A DNA stretch of 64,000 nucleotides, from assembly GCF_019900845.1 (NCBI RefSeq), contig NZ_CP074570.1:2294001-2358000 (forward strand), in the 5' to 3' direction. The notes below the pieces were generated by a model. It had not been told where the DNA came from. It did not search any database and worked only from the letters and a program-made list of their open reading frames with translations. Shown one piece after another: positions 8,340 to 18,608 of the stretch (its first letter is position 1; every line of letters starts with the position of its first letter). This DNA is from Paraneptunicella aestuarii (GTDB lineage: Bacteria; Pseudomonadota; Gammaproteobacteria; Enterobacterales; Alteromonadaceae). The position numbers were made by a program, and so were the translations under genes.

Positions 8340-9002
8340 GTGATAAGTGAATTCGATTGGCAATCAATATGGTTAACCGCAAAATTGGCGGGAGTCTCTA
8401 CTTTTTTCTTGCTGCTTTTGGGGATCCCGCTGGCTTGGTGGCTGGCTAGAAGCCGCTCTAATGTGAAATTTATCCTTGATGCCATCATTACCTTGCCCTT
8501 GGTTTTACCTCCCACTGTGTTGGGCTATTACCTGTTAGTCGCGATGACCCCTGATGCCTGGTTAGGGAAAACATGGCAGACATTTTTTGATTCCTCACTG
8601 GTGTTTTCCTTTTCTGGATTGGTCATCGGTTCCATCCTTTATAGCTTGCCTTTTGTGGTACAGCCCATCCGTGATGGTTTTAAATCTTTAGATAATCAAT
8701 TACTCGATGTAGCACAAACCATGGGGGCGAATTGGTGGCAACGTTTCCGCTTGATTGTGCTGCCTTTAACACGCCCTATGTTAATTACTGGCACGGTTTT
8801 GGGCTTTGCCCATACGGTAGGAGAATTCGGTGTGGTATTACTGATTGGCGGCAATATTCCCGGTGAAACCCGAGTGCTATCCATCGCCTTGTTCGACTAC
8901 GTGGAAACCATGCAGCTTGAACAAGCCAACCAACTCGCCGCAGGCATGCTGCTGTTCTCGTTTTCAGTGCTGTTGTTAGTGAATTGGGTGAATAGGAAGT
9001 AA
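8340..9002 (+). CDS. modB: ModB, molybdate ABC transporter permease
   Basis: Inner-membrane permease of the molybdate importer, 220 aa with about five membrane segments. The start is GTG 8340, preceded by TAAGG at 8326-8330. The EAA-loop region that contacts the ATPase is visible as LLDVAQTMGANWWQRFRLIVLPLTRPMLITG, given here only by its ends: LLDVAQTMGA to PLTRPML. HTVGEFGVVLLIGG is also characteristic. A ModC ATPase gene is expected next but is absent; the next gene encodes a DUF4062 protein. Confidence 0.93.
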   Translation: MISEFDWQSIWLTAKLAGVSTFFLLLLGIPLAWWLARSRSNVKFILDAIITLPLVLPPTVLGYYLLVAMTPDAWLGKTWQTFFDSSLVFSFSGLVIGSILYSLPFVVQPIRDGFKSLDNQLLDVAQTMGANWWQRFRLIVLPLTRPMLITGTVLGFAHTVGEFGVVLLIGGNIPGETRVLSIALFDYVETMQLEQANQLAAGMLLFSFSVLLLVNWVNRK

Positions 9003-9081
9003 TCCTGAAATCTAATGTGTTCAACTATGTTTTCATAGGTGATATATTTGACCTAAATTATATCCTTAATGAACCTTTCAC

Positions 9082-10158
9082 ATGGCCGCTCCTAAAGTAT
9101 TTGTTAGTTCTACTTGTTTTGATTTAAGTGAAATACGTGAACAACTTCGACGTTTTATTATTTCTTATGGCTTTGAACCAATTCTTAGTGAGAATGGGGA
9201 TGTGTTTTATCATCCTGAACTGCATACGCATGAAGCTTGCGTTAATGAGGTTTCCAACTGTCAGTTATTTATTTTGATTATCGGGGGCAGGTTTGGCGGT
9301 GAGTATATAGCTGATAAAACCAAGTCGATTACAAATGCCGAATACAAAGCTGCTAGAGAGAGTGGTATTCCTGTTTTTACTTACGTGAGAAAAGGCGTTT
9401 TAAATTGTCACCATACATATCAACATAATAAGAAAAAGGAGTTTGTTTCTGACATCAAGTATCCTTCAATTGAAAAACAAGAGTATGCTTTAGATATATT
9501 TTCTTTTATTGATGAAGTCAGACGTGCCCCCAGAAATAATGCATTTGAGGGGTTTGATGGGTTTGCGAGCATAGAAAATCACCTGAGAAAACAATGGGCG
9601 GGTATGTTTTATGAATTGCTTAAAACACAAGAGGTTAAATCGCAAATTGACGTAACAAATCATTTAATTGAAGGAATAGGAACAACTAGCAGAAAACTGG
9701 AAGAATTGATTAAAAGTCTTTATATGTCATCGAATAAGGAAGAAGCAGAAGAAAAAATTATTTATATAGATGTGTATAGTGATGTTGTACAGTTTTTTGA
9801 AGAAGCTCTTTATCCTAAGTGGTCTCATAAATCTCCTTACTATTGGGATATGGATCAGGTTGATGTTCATAGACTTGCAGATATTAATGTTACTGATTGT
9901 ACATGGGTTCAATATTTGCTGAATTTTGGGTTATTTGATGTGATTTATGATGATAATTCAGACGAAGAACTTTTGATTAGTGAATCTGATATGCATGTTG
10001 GTAGAAATGATTCATTTGCTATATCTACTAAAGATATAGAGCTAAAACAGTTATTTGAAAATGGGGTGAAAAAATCAACAGCCGAGCAACGGATAAAGGC
10101 TTTGAAATATGTCTTTGGTAATTCCGGAGTTAGTTGGGAGCTCAACTCTCAGCAATAA
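9082..10158 (+). CDS. DUF4062 (TIR-like) domain protein, possible defence effector
   Basis: 358 aa soluble protein. The first roughly 105 residues match the DUF4062 pattern: [18 protein letters not shown], then [37 protein letters not shown]4062 has a flavodoxin/TIR-like fold and is often the N-terminal module of proteins suspected in anti-phage or NLR-type immunity. The rest (residues 110-358) is charged and AT-rich and I do not recognise it; it holds a KEEAEEKI stretch and no membrane segment or NTPase motif. The 3' end overlaps convergent cmoB by 17 bases. The base usage looks more AT-rich than the mod genes, consistent with acquisition. Function unknown; a defence role is only inferred. 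Confidence 0.75.
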   Translation: MAAPKVFVSSTCFDLSEIREQLRRFIISYGFEPILSENGDVFYHPELHTHEACVNEVSNCQLFILIIGGRFGGEYIADKTKSITNAEYKAARESGIPVFTYVRKGVLNCHHTYQHNKKKEFVSDIKYPSIEKQEYALDIFSFIDEVRRAPRNNAFEGFDGFASIENHLRKQWAGMFYELLKTQEVKSQIDVTNHLIEGIGTTSRKLEELIKSLYMSSNKEEAEEKIIYIDVYSDVVQFFEEALYPKWSHKSPYYWDMDQVDVHRLADINVTDCTWVQYLLNFGLFDVIYDDNSDEELLISESDMHVGRNDSFAISTKDIELKQLFENGVKKSTAEQRIKALKYVFGNSGVSWELNSQQ

Positions 10159-11104
10159 TCACCGCTCTTTTAGGTGCAGGATAGCCTTCCACTGTTAAAT
10201 CATGATTATCCGGGTCTAGATAATCCTTTAAAGACTGATTGGTCATCCATTCGGTGCTGCGTTGTTCTTCGATGCTGGTTTGAGCCACATCAACGGTGCG
10301 AATGTTTTTAAAGCCTATGCGATGCATCCAGTGTTCCAGTGCTGCACAGCTTGGCAGGAACCAGACATTGCGCATTTGTGCGTAACGTTCTCCTGGAACT
10401 AAAACCGTGTGTTCGTCACCGTCGACAACCAGTGTTTCCAGAATTAACTCGCCGCCTTTACGCAGTTGCATTTTCAGTTGCTGTAGAAAGTCGATAGGGC
10501 TTTTACGATGGTACAGCACGCCCATGGAAAACACGGTATCGAAGGCTCTTAGGTCGGGTAGTTGTTCTACGCCTACAGGAAGTAAATGAATACGAGGGTC
10601 GGGGTTAAAGTGTTTGATAGCTTGGAACTGGATCAAAAACAGGTCGGTGGGGTCGACGCCAACCACCATTTCCGGATCTAGCCCTAACATGCGCCACATG
10701 TGATAACCGCTGCCACAGCCAATATCCAGCACTTTTCTGCCTTGCAATGGCGCAATATGTGGCGCGACACGATCCCATTTCCAGTCCGAACGCCATTCGG
10801 TATCTATGTGGATGCCGTGAATATGAAAAGGACCTTTACGCCATGGCATGAACTGCTTTAATAAGCCTTCAATTTGCTTGCTTTGATATTCGCTGATGTC
10901 ACTTTCTGTGCCGAAACGCACTTCTGCATTTAACTCAATGGAACTGGGTTGCGTTTCTGGCAATTTACCGATCAGCTTGACCCACTTATTGAAATCGCCA
11001 TGTTGCTGTTTTTGCCATTCTTTTAATTGCGCAGGCAACACTTCTAGCCAAGGAGACAGATCTGTCATGGCAATACGTTGATAAAAATCTTTGAACCATT
11101 CCAT
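10142..11104 (-). CDS. cmoB: CmoB, tRNA U34 carboxymethyltransferase
   Basis: Transfers the carboxymethyl group of carboxy-SAM (made by CmoA) to 5-hydroxyuridine at position 34 of tRNA, giving cmo5U. 320 aa, family length. The Rossmann SAM-site is [17 protein letters not shown] followed by [11 protein letters not shown] near residue 145. [13 protein letters not shown] N-terminal blocks ([18 protein letters not shown]) are typical. Its stop lies inside the end of the convergent DUF4062 gene. cmoA lies 18 bases upstream, and the two form a minus-strand operon. Confidence 0.96.
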   Translation of the reverse strand: MEWFKDFYQRIAMTDLSPWLEVLPAQLKEWQKQQHGDFNKWVKLIGKLPETQPSSIELNAEVRFGTESDISEYQSKQIEGLLKQFMPWRKGPFHIHGIHIDTEWRSDWKWDRVAPHIAPLQGRKVLDIGCGSGYHMWRMLGLDPEMVVGVDPTDLFLIQFQAIKHFNPDPRIHLLPVGVEQLPDLRAFDTVFSMGVLYHRKSPIDFLQQLKMQLRKGGELILETLVVDGDEHTVLVPGERYAQMRNVWFLPSCAALEHWMHRIGFKNIRTVDVAQTSIEEQRSTEWMTNQSLKDYLDPDNHDLTVEGYPAPKRAVIIAES

Positions 11105-11122
11105 TTTCTGCTCCTTTTGCGC

Positions 11123-11878
11123 TTATTTCGTGGCCTGAGTAGAAGGTTTTACTGCAAACATTGAGCAGAAATTAAAGCATTTGAACCAGAGAGTGACATC
11201 GCTAAACCCCACAGAATTCAAACGCTCTTCATGAATATTGAAAGTGTCGATTTTCATGACGTTTTCAAGGGCATTGCGTTTTTGGCTGATTTCCAATTCG
11301 CTGTAACCGTTGCGGCGCTTGTATTCGTGGTGAAGATCAATAAGCCGCTCATCGCCGTGTTGTGTGGGGTGACGCAATTTTTCAGATAAGATAAGCACAC
11401 CACCGGGAAGTAAGCCATCGTGTATTTTTTGCAACATGGCTTCGCGTTTTTCCGGAGCAATGAATTGCAAGGTAAAGTTCATGATTACCACGGATGCATT
11501 ATTAATGTTGGTGTCTAATATATCCTGATGCAAGGTGGTGAATTGGGTTTCCGATTTGAATGCCGACAGGTGCAGTTTGCATCTTTCTATCATGGATTCT
11601 GAGTTGTCGACTGCGACAATTTGAACGCCTTTTTCACTGTTGTAGCGTCTTACTGCAAGACTTGCCGCGCCAAGGGAGCATCCGAGATCATACACATTGG
11701 TATTGGGCTGGATGTAGTGCTTTGCAAGTTGTCCAATGCCATCAAGAATGGTGTTGTAGCCAGGAATGGAACGCTGGATCATGTCGGGGAAGACTTCTGT
11801 CACCGTTTCGTCAAACTGAAAATCAGCGACTTTCTCTTGTGGGCGTGAGTAAATCAGGTCTTTGGGGGAATCTTGCAT
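11123..11878 (-). CDS. cmoA: CmoA, carboxy-SAM synthase
   Basis: Makes carboxy-S-adenosyl-L-methionine from SAM and prephenate for use by CmoB. 251 aa. Motifs: DLGCSLGAASLAVRR near residue 67 (SAM site), VAVDNSESMIERC, and VIMNFTLQFIAPEKRE. The N-terminal DETVTEVFPDMIQRSIPGY is a CmoA signature. It is the first gene of the cmoAB operon and is divergent from acs across a 362-base spacer. Confidence 0.96.
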   Translation of the reverse strand: MQDSPKDLIYSRPQEKVADFQFDETVTEVFPDMIQRSIPGYNTILDGIGQLAKHYIQPNTNVYDLGCSLGAASLAVRRYNSEKGVQIVAVDNSESMIERCKLHLSAFKSETQFTTLHQDILDTNINNASVVIMNFTLQFIAPEKREAMLQKIHDGLLPGGVLILSEKLRHPTQHGDERLIDLHHEYKRRNGYSELEISQKRNALENVMKIDTFNIHEERLNSVGFSDVTLWFKCFNFCSMFAVKPSTQATK

Positions 11879-12240
11879 AGGTAATGAATAATAAATAATT
11901 AGAGTTGTTTGGTCTCATGAAATCCGAGGCGGGATTCTACCGAATTTCGAAGCAACCCGGTATACGGAATTTAACAATTTTTCATTCTCTGGTACTGTTC
12001 AACGCAAGAGCTGCAAGCTAAACCACTGAAAACGAATTTTGTGAGCTGAATCAAATTCATGCCTTGCACACAGGGGCAGGGTTATATACTGTATCGGGCA
12101 ATCAATTGCGAGTCGTTATTTTCTCTTGCGTGATAAGTAAACCCGGCACACATCTGTATGCTTTGCGGTTTTTATAATTCAGATTTTGAAGCGATTAAAG
12201 CTACCAGCTAACGACGTTTGGTCGAATGGAGAACAGTAAT
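11879..12240. other. cmoA/acs divergent promoter region
   Basis: No ORF of note. It must hold promoters for cmoA (minus) and acs (plus). A TATAAT hexamer sits at 12173-12178, about 63 bases before the acs ATG, but I see no good -35 partner. I see no sigma-54 GG-N10-GC element either. GGAGAA at 12228-12233 is a strong ribosome site 7 bases before ATG 12241. Confidence 0.4.
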
Positions 12241-14184
12241 ATGTTTGACACTCTTTATCCGGTACCAGAAGAATTTAAAGCCAATGCTCTGGTTAATCTT
12301 GAACAATATAAAGCCATGTATCAGGAATCTATTGATAACCCTGATGCTTTTTGGCAAGAGCAGGCTAAACGCATCGACTGGATTGAACCTTTTACTCAGG
12401 TAAGCAAATGCAGTTTTGCACGTGATAATGTCAATATTGAATGGTTTTTGAATGGCAAGCTGAATGTGTCAGCTAACTGTATTGACCGCCACTTAAAAGA
12501 TAACGCTGATCGCACTGCCATTATTTGGGAAGGTGATGATCCCAGCATTAGTCGCCATATCAGCTATCAGGAATTGCACGATGAAGTGTGCAAAATCGCT
12601 AATGGCATGAAGAAGTTAGGCATTAAAAAGGGTGACCGCGTTGTCATTTATATGCCGATGATCCCGCAAGCGACCTACGCCATGTTGGCTTGTGCTCGCA
12701 TTGGTGCTATTCATTCTGTTATTTTCGGTGGTTTCTCTCCTAATGCTATTGCGGATCGTATTCATGACTGTGAAGCGAAATTAGTCTTGACCGCCGACGA
12801 GGGGTTGCGTGGTGGTAACCCGGTTCCATTAAAAGCGAATGTTGATAAAGCGTTAGAAAAAGAATCCACCAGTAGTATCAAAAATGTAGTGGTGTATCGC
12901 TATACCAAGAATGATGGCTATTGGAATGATGCCAGAGACATAAGCTGGCAAGACCTGGTTGCTGATTTACCTGCGACTTGTGAACCCGAACCAATGGACG
13001 CGGAAGATCCTTTGTTCATTTTGTATACCTCTGGTTCAACCGGCACGCCCAAAGGGGTTGTGCATACCAGCGGTGGCTATTTGGTTTATGCTTCATTAAC
13101 TCATGAAAAAATCTTTGATTATCATCCTGATGATATTTATTGGTGTGCTGCCGATGTAGGCTGGATTACCGGTCACACTTATATTGTTTATGGCCCGTTG
13201 GCGAATTGCGCGACAACGCTTATGTTTGAAGGTGTGCCTACATATCCTTCGGTTGCTCGTATGGGGCAGGTGGTTGATAAGCATAAGGTCACTATTCTAT
13301 ACACAGCGCCAACCGCTATTCGTGCATTAATGGCGAAAGGTGATGAGCCTGCACAAGGCTCGACTCGTGAAACCTTGCGCTTAATGGGAAGTGTGGGTGA
13401 GCCGATTAACCCTGAAGCCTGGCTTTGGTATCACGAGAAAATTGGTAATGGTAAATGCCCAATTGTTGATACCTGGTGGCAAACAGAAACGGGTGGTGTG
13501 ATGATCACGCCTCTGCCGGGCGCGATTGACTTGAAACCGGGCTCGGCAACACTTCCTTTCTTTGGTGTGAAACCTGTTTTGCTGGATAGCAATGGCGTTG
13601 AACTGCAAGGTGAGAATGAAGGAAATTTGGCGATTACCGGTTCCTGGCCAGGCCAGGCTCGTACCGTTTGGGAAAATCATCAACGTTTTCAGGAAACCTA
13701 TTTTAGTACATACGACAATATGTATTTCACGGGCGATGGTGCTCGTCGTGATGCTGATGGTTACTATTGGATCACCGGACGTGTTGATGATGTTCTGAAT
13801 GTGTCAGGTCATCGCCTGGGTACAGCTGAAATTGAAAGTGCTTTGGTAGCCCATGAGAGTGTCGCCGAAGCTGCGGTTGTGGGTTATCCGCATGACATCA
13901 AGGGGCAGGGCATTTATGTTTATGTTATGCCTACCGATGGCACAGTGATTTCTGATGAGTTGACAAAAGCGGTAAGGCAGTCTGTACGTGATGAACTTAG
14001 CCCGATCGCAACGCCTGATTTTATCCAGTGGACTAAAGGATTGCCCAAAACCCGATCAGGCAAAATTATGCGTCGTATTTTGCGTAAAATTGCGGCTAAC
14101 GATTATGCCGAGTTGGGTGATACATCCACATTGGCTGACCCTGGTGTAGTGCAAGAATTGATTGATAATCGCCTGAATAAATAG
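12241..14184 (+). CDS. acs: Acs, acetyl-CoA synthetase (AMP-forming)
   Basis: Activates acetate to acetyl-CoA through acetyl-AMP. 647 aa from ATG 12241, chosen because GGAGAA lies just upstream; ATG 12226 in frame would add five residues but has no ribosome site. Motifs: the AMP-binding loop [15 protein letters not shown] near residue 258, WWQTETGG near 412, [17 protein letters not shown], and the C-terminal [16 protein letters not shown] whose Lys is the residue acetylated in Acs regulation. A response regulator follows about 300 bases downstream, suggesting two-component control of acetate use. Confidence 0.97.
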   Translation: MFDTLYPVPEEFKANALVNLEQYKAMYQESIDNPDAFWQEQAKRIDWIEPFTQVSKCSFARDNVNIEWFLNGKLNVSANCIDRHLKDNADRTAIIWEGDDPSISRHISYQELHDEVCKIANGMKKLGIKKGDRVVIYMPMIPQATYAMLACARIGAIHSVIFGGFSPNAIADRIHDCEAKLVLTADEGLRGGNPVPLKANVDKALEKESTSSIKNVVVYRYTKNDGYWNDARDISWQDLVADLPATCEPEPMDAEDPLFILYTSGSTGTPKGVVHTSGGYLVYASLTHEKIFDYHPDDIYWCAADVGWITGHTYIVYGPLANCATTLMFEGVPTYPSVARMGQVVDKHKVTILYTAPTAIRALMAKGDEPAQGSTRETLRLMGSVGEPINPEAWLWYHEKIGNGKCPIVDTWWQTETGGVMITPLPGAIDLKPGSATLPFFGVKPVLLDSNGVELQGENEGNLAITGSWPGQARTVWENHQRFQETYFSTYDNMYFTGDGARRDADGYYWITGRVDDVLNVSGHRLGTAEIESALVAHESVAEAAVVGYPHDIKGQGIYVYVMPTDGTVISDELTKAVRQSVRDELSPIATPDFIQWTKGLPKTRSGKIMRRILRKIAANDYAELGDTSTLADPGVVQELIDNRLNK

Positions 14185-14212
14185 CACTTTACTCGCATTT
14201 CGCATATCAAGT

Positions 14213-14236
14213 TTCCAGCTCTGACAAGGGCTGGAA
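14213..14236 (+). terminator. Hairpin after acs
   Basis: TTCCAGC at 14213-14219 pairs with GCTGGAA at 14230-14236, 29 bases after the acs stop. No U-tract follows directly, so it is a weak terminator or 3' end stabiliser. The rest of the 299-base gap to the next gene shows no ORF; it should hold the promoter of the response regulator. Confidence 0.45.
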
Positions 14237-14483
14237 GCTCATTCCTGTAACGATTTTCTAATTCGTTAAAAGACTCTTCCGAATATAACTGAAAGCAAGT
14301 ATAGTATCTGGCAGGCTATGTTCTTGTGGTCATGACATAAACCCTTGGAAATAGGTTGATGTCGTTTGTTGTTCATAGTCCGGTATAAAATTTCCTTTAA
14401 TAATTAGACTAAAGTATAACTCTGGATCATAATTGCTTTTATGATTTGGGTTAAACCTTCTACTTAGACTTGAAGGGGAGAAC

Positions 14484-15119
14484 ATGACCAAGTTTTTGAT
14501 AGCGGATGATCACCCGCTATTTAGGGATGCTCTATCTGCGGCACTAAAACCGTTATTCGACAATTTGGAATTTGTGTACGCCGATTCGCTGGACACTACC
14601 CTTTATGCATTGGAAAAGAATCCAGATATAGACTTAGTGCTTTTGGATCTTTTTATGCCGGGCAGTGAAGATTTCTATGGTCTTATTCGGGTAACTGAAG
14701 ATTATCCTAATGTGCCGGTAGCTATTGTGTCTGGTAGCGACTCACCGAATATTGTGTCTCGCGTGATGACCTTTGGGGCTAAAGGCTTTATTCCTAAAAC
14801 CACGGCATCTGCCGATACCGCTATTGCTATCAAGAAAATATTAAGCGGTGAAACCTGGTTGCCGGAACATTTGCAAACCAATCTTATTCGTGTTGCAACT
14901 GATGAGATTGATATTGCATCAAGAATGGCTGAGTTGACGCCTAAACAATTTCAAGTATTAAAGCAATTACAGGCTGGTTTGTTGAACAAGCAGATAGCTT
15001 TTGATTTGAATATCACCGAAGCAACCGTGAAAGCGCATATTAGTGCGATTTTTAAGAAGCTTGAAGTTAATAATCGAACTCAAGCGGTATTGGCTGCTGA
15101 AAAACTACAGTTGAACTAG
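14484..15119 (+). CDS. NarL/LuxR-family response regulator, CrbR-like
   Basis: 211 aa two-component regulator. An N-terminal receiver has the acidic pair in IADDHPLFRDAL and phospho-acceptor D55 in LLDLFMPG, and a late lysine in KGFIPKTT. A LuxR-type helix-turn-helix spans about residues 145-208 (LTPKQFQVLKQLQAGLLNKQ, then EATVKAHISAIFKKL). A strong AAGGGGAG ribosome site precedes ATG 14484. In Vibrio and Pseudomonas, regulators of this kind encoded near acs (CrbR, or the related ErdR/AgmR group) control acetate genes; equivalence here is inferred from position only. No partner kinase is adjacent. Confidence 0.85.
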   Translation: MTKFLIADDHPLFRDALSAALKPLFDNLEFVYADSLDTTLYALEKNPDIDLVLLDLFMPGSEDFYGLIRVTEDYPNVPVAIVSGSDSPNIVSRVMTFGAKGFIPKTTASADTAIAIKKILSGETWLPEHLQTNLIRVATDEIDIASRMAELTPKQFQVLKQLQAGLLNKQIAFDLNITEATVKAHISAIFKKLEVNNRTQAVLAAEKLQLN

Positions 15120-15205
15120 GGTATTGTTAACGCATAGACCTGTATAAATAGCGCGTAAGAATTAGCTGTTCATGTAGTTTTTATTCATTAAAAATCACAA
15201 ATGAG

Positions 15206-15239
15206 AACTCCAATAAGTTGTAAGGCTTATTGGAGTTTT
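15206..15239 (+). terminator. Intrinsic terminator of the response regulator gene
   Basis: A 12-bp perfect stem, AACTCCAATAAG at 15206-15217 with CTTATTGGAGTT at 15226-15237, is followed by TTC. It lies 87 bases after the regulator stop and 19 bases before the add ATG, so add may rely on read-through or on a promoter overlapping it. Confidence 0.75.
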
Positions 15240-15258
15240 CGTACATAAGGAGCTAGCA

Positions 15259-16254
15259 ATGATTAATCCCAATATTCCTTTAGTAGAACTACACCGACAT
15301 TTGGATGGAAATATTCACCCTGAAACCATCTGGGATTTAGCGCAAAAGCATGGCATCGCCTTACCAGCCAGTTCCCTTGATGAGTTAGTCCCCATGACTC
15401 AGATAATCGAGCAAACCAGTGATTTAATGGCCTTTTTGGAGAAGCTGGAATATGGTGTTTCCGTGTTGGCTGATTTGCAGGCTTGCCGCAGAGTGGCATT
15501 TGAGAATTTAAGAGATGCCAAGGCGCAAGGCATTGATTATATCGAGTTGCGTTTTTCTCCCTATTACATGGCTAAAGCACACAATCTGGATATGGCTGGC
15601 GTGGTTGAAGCTGTCATTGACGGTGTACAAGCAGGTATTCAGCAGTATGGTGTGCAAGCAAAATTGATTGGTATTTTGAGTCGTACCTTTGGTGCTGATA
15701 TCTGTATGCAAGAACTTCAGGCGTTACTAGCTCATAAAGATAGTATTGTAGCGTTAGATTTAGCGGGTGATGAACTCAATTTCCCGGCTCCCATGTTCGT
15801 AGAGCACTTTAATAAAGGACGTGATGCCGGTTGGCAAATTACTGTTCATGCGGGTGAAGCGGATGGCCCGGAAAGTATCTGGAATGCTATTAAGTTGCTT
15901 GGTGCTACTCGAATTGGGCATGCCATTGCAGCTACAAGAGATCCTGAGTTGATGTCTTATATGGCTAAAAATCGAATCGCGGTTGAATCTTGCCCGACCT
16001 CCAACTTTCACACCAGCACAGTGAAAGAGTTGGAAAAGCATCCTCTGCCTTTGTTTTTGGAAAATGAGATTTTGGTGTCTATTAGTACAGATGATCCGGC
16101 TGTATCCAATATTGATTTGCCTCATGAATATGAGGTGGCGCATAAGGTGCTGGGAATGACGGCAGAACAATTAAGCCGGCTGCAGGAAAATGCCATTAAG
16201 TCGGCCTTTATGACGGAAAGTGAACGTCAGGCTTTGTGGAATAAAAAGGGATAG
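15259..16254 (+). CDS. add: Adenosine deaminase
   Basis: Zinc enzyme that deaminates adenosine (and deoxyadenosine) to inosine in purine salvage. 331 aa. Metal and catalytic motifs are in order: LVELHRHLDGNI (HxH) at residues 8-19, HAGEADGPESIW near 197 with the catalytic Glu, RIGHAIAA near 219, and STDDPAVSN near 276 with the zinc-binding Asp. An AAGGAG ribosome site precedes ATG 15259. Some proteins of this size are adenine deaminases; the TFGAD and GHAI contexts fit adenosine deaminase, but substrate is not proved by sequence. Confidence 0.9.
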   Translation: MINPNIPLVELHRHLDGNIHPETIWDLAQKHGIALPASSLDELVPMTQIIEQTSDLMAFLEKLEYGVSVLADLQACRRVAFENLRDAKAQGIDYIELRFSPYYMAKAHNLDMAGVVEAVIDGVQAGIQQYGVQAKLIGILSRTFGADICMQELQALLAHKDSIVALDLAGDELNFPAPMFVEHFNKGRDAGWQITVHAGEADGPESIWNAIKLLGATRIGHAIAATRDPELMSYMAKNRIAVESCPTSNFHTSTVKELEKHPLPLFLENEILVSISTDDPAVSNIDLPHEYEVAHKVLGMTAEQLSRLQENAIKSAFMTESERQALWNKKG

Positions 16255-16306
16255 GCTCCCGGTCAACAAACAAAGAAAACAAAACTAAAGATTGAGAACA
16301 TGAAAA

Positions 16307-16330
16307 AGCCGCGATTAACGCGGCTCTTTA
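16307..16330. terminator. Bidirectional terminator between add and TonB receptor
   Basis: AGCCGCG at 16307-16313 pairs with CGCGGCT at 16319-16325, with a 5-base loop. On the minus strand the stem is followed by TTTTTCA, a good U-tract for the receptor gene ending at 16356. On the plus strand CTTTACT follows, so it may also serve add. Confidence 0.85.
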
Positions 16331-16355
16331 CTTCTAAGCTCAGATAAGCTGATCC

Positions 16356-18608
16356 TTAGTAGAAGTTGGATACGAACTCAATACCCCAGAAGCGAGCTTC
16401 ATTGACATAGCCCGTCAGGTTGTTGAAGTCGATAACACCAGTCAGTTGTTGTTCGTCTGTGATGTTACGGCCGAATACGGCAATTTCATAATCTGAATTG
16501 TTGGCTGACCACTCGTAACCTACACGCAAACCACCTTCTAACAAAGGCTTGCCTTTGAATTCTTCAGCTTCATAAAGTACGAAGTTAACTTCACTGCGGT
16601 ATGCCCAATCGGTGTAAGCGAAGAAGTTACCTTCACCGATTTCTTTGGTGTAACGCAATGTGAAGTTAGCAATCCACTCAGGTGCTTGCGGAAGAGGGTT
16701 GCCGTCGATCAACGCCAAACCATCTTCACGAGTAGGGTCGATCATAGTACAAGGTGCGCCACATGGATCTACAGCCAGGTCTGCTTGCTGAATTTCTGTG
16801 TGGTTGTAGCTCAAGCCTGCAGTTGCACTCCAATTTTCATCCAGAGTTGCTTGTGCATCCAATTCAAAACCGTAACCAACTGATTTATCAGCATTTAACA
16901 GGCTAGTGAAGTTTCCAGTACCGCCAACCGCAGTTAACTGTTGATCGCTAACTTCGTAGTAGAATACAGAACCGTTAACGCGAGCGCGGTTTTCCCAGGC
17001 ACGAGATTTGAAACCAGTTTCAAAAGAGATCATGGTTTCTGAATCGGCAGTGGTTGGCGTGCCGCTAAATAACAGGTTACGACCCTGAATACTGGGGGCG
17101 CGATAGCCCTTAGCCAAGCGTGAGTAAATATTGGTTTCGTCAGTATATTTGTAGCTGGCGCTGATATCCCAGCTAACCTGTGAGTCTTCTACAGCGGATA
17201 CAGCAGTGAATGACGGTGCACCAAATGGAGACAGGATAAGCTCACCGTCCCAATCGCGCTCGTCATCAGAGTAACGCAAACCAGCGGTTACTGTCAGGCG
17301 ATCACTCACTTCGATATCCGCAGAACCAAAGATAGCCCATGCAGAGGTTTCCATATGCTGTTCGGAAAGTCCGTTCAGAATACCACCGGCCAGAGTGTCG
17401 AAACTCAGGTTTTGGATCGTTAATTCTTCGTCGAACCAGAATGCACCGACTTGATAGTCGATCATACCCAATTCATTTGAAGAAAGACGGATTTCCTGAG
17501 TAATCTGAGAATGATCAGGCATTTTCGCACCAGTTTCTGATGGGAATGGAATAAATCCTGGGCCATAGAAGCCAATAAAGGAAGCACCATAACCACCATC
17601 AATGTCACCGATAGATATCATTTCTGCTGACTCTTTACTGGTGATTGAAGTCAGGGTATGGCTACCCATATCGTATTCAAGTTTTAAGATTGCACCTTTG
17701 GTATCGATCTTTTGTCTGTTACGTGAAGCAGCGTCTTGATAAATCGTTTCAAAATCGAAATCGTCGATAAGATCATTCGTACCTGGCTTGATAATGTTGG
17801 CACGGAACAAGCGCGCATCCGCTTCCGCATCACGGAAATGGAAATTCAATAATGCATCAAATTTGTCGTTAGGCTCCCACAGCAATTGGAAACGACCTGC
17901 TTTTTCAGAAAAGCCACCTAATACATTATTTTGTTCAAAGCCCGGGGCTTTGTTGTCGATGTAGTCATCGCGATTTTGAATCAATAAGGAAGCACGAGCA
18001 GAAAGTGTGTCAGTTAACGCGCCGCCTACAGCAGTATCAAAATCTTTAGTGCCGTAAGAACCCAAAGTGAAATTTAGGTGAGCATCAAAATCTTGAGAAG
18101 GCTTTTTGGAATCTACTTTTACGATACCAGCAGGAGTGTTACGACCAAACAACGTACCTTGTGGACCACGTAGCACTTCTGTTTGTTCGATATCGAACAT
18201 TGGGAAGCCTTTGGTTAGAGAGTTTTCTAGAACAACTTCGTCATAAACCAAAGAAACAGGTTGTGATGCCAACAAATCGAAATCTGTGTTACCCAAACCA
18301 CGAATATAAAAACGTGGGAAAGTACGTCCGAAAGAGGATTCGATTAATAGACTGGGAATTCTCATGGAAAGGGCACGAACATCCATACCTGAAGAACCCA
18401 TGATGTCCATTTCTTTGCTGGTTAGTGCGGCAACAGAAATTGGAACTTCCTGAACGTTTTGAGTTCTTTTCTGAGCGGTAACCATGATGACTTCCAACTC
18501 AAGAGATTTCTCGTCTTTTTTACTGTCGTTTTCCTGAGCTAAGGCATAGGGATTAGACAATGCTAATGCCACACCAATAGCTAAAGGTGCTTTGCTGTTA
18601 ATTTTCAT
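16356..18608 (-). CDS. TonB-dependent outer-membrane receptor
   Basis: 750 aa outer-membrane active transporter. A signal peptide (MKINSKAPLAIGVALALS, cleavage near AQEND) precedes a plug domain with EVIMVTAQKRTQNVQEVPISV (TonB-box region) and LRGPQGTLFGRNTPAG, followed by a beta-barrel ending in aromatic FVSNFY. It belongs to the large TonB-receptor class common in marine gammaproteobacteria. Substrate cannot be told from sequence; no transporter or enzyme gene is adjacent, only gltA upstream. Possible cargos include siderophores, vitamins or small organics. Confidence 0.9.
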   Translation of the reverse strand: MKINSKAPLAIGVALALSNPYALAQENDSKKDEKSLELEVIMVTAQKRTQNVQEVPISVAALTSKEMDIMGSSGMDVRALSMRIPSLLIESSFGRTFPRFYIRGLGNTDFDLLASQPVSLVYDEVVLENSLTKGFPMFDIEQTEVLRGPQGTLFGRNTPAGIVKVDSKKPSQDFDAHLNFTLGSYGTKDFDTAVGGALTDTLSARASLLIQNRDDYIDNKAPGFEQNNVLGGFSEKAGRFQLLWEPNDKFDALLNFHFRDAEADARLFRANIIKPGTNDLIDDFDFETIYQDAASRNRQKIDTKGAILKLEYDMGSHTLTSITSKESAEMISIGDIDGGYGASFIGFYGPGFIPFPSETGAKMPDHSQITQEIRLSSNELGMIDYQVGAFWFDEELTIQNLSFDTLAGGILNGLSEQHMETSAWAIFGSADIEVSDRLTVTAGLRYSDDERDWDGELILSPFGAPSFTAVSAVEDSQVSWDISASYKYTDETNIYSRLAKGYRAPSIQGRNLLFSGTPTTADSETMISFETGFKSRAWENRARVNGSVFYYEVSDQQLTAVGGTGNFTSLLNADKSVGYGFELDAQATLDENWSATAGLSYNHTEIQQADLAVDPCGAPCTMIDPTREDGLALIDGNPLPQAPEWIANFTLRYTKEIGEGNFFAYTDWAYRSEVNFVLYEAEEFKGKPLLEGGLRVGYEWSANNSDYEIAVFGRNITDEQQLTGVIDFNNLTGYVNEARFWGIEFVSNFY

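Noticed and set aside
12141-12170. Sigma-54 promoter for acs
   Set aside because: GGCAC is present but no GC dinucleotide lies 10 bases after GG, as the -24/-12 element requires.
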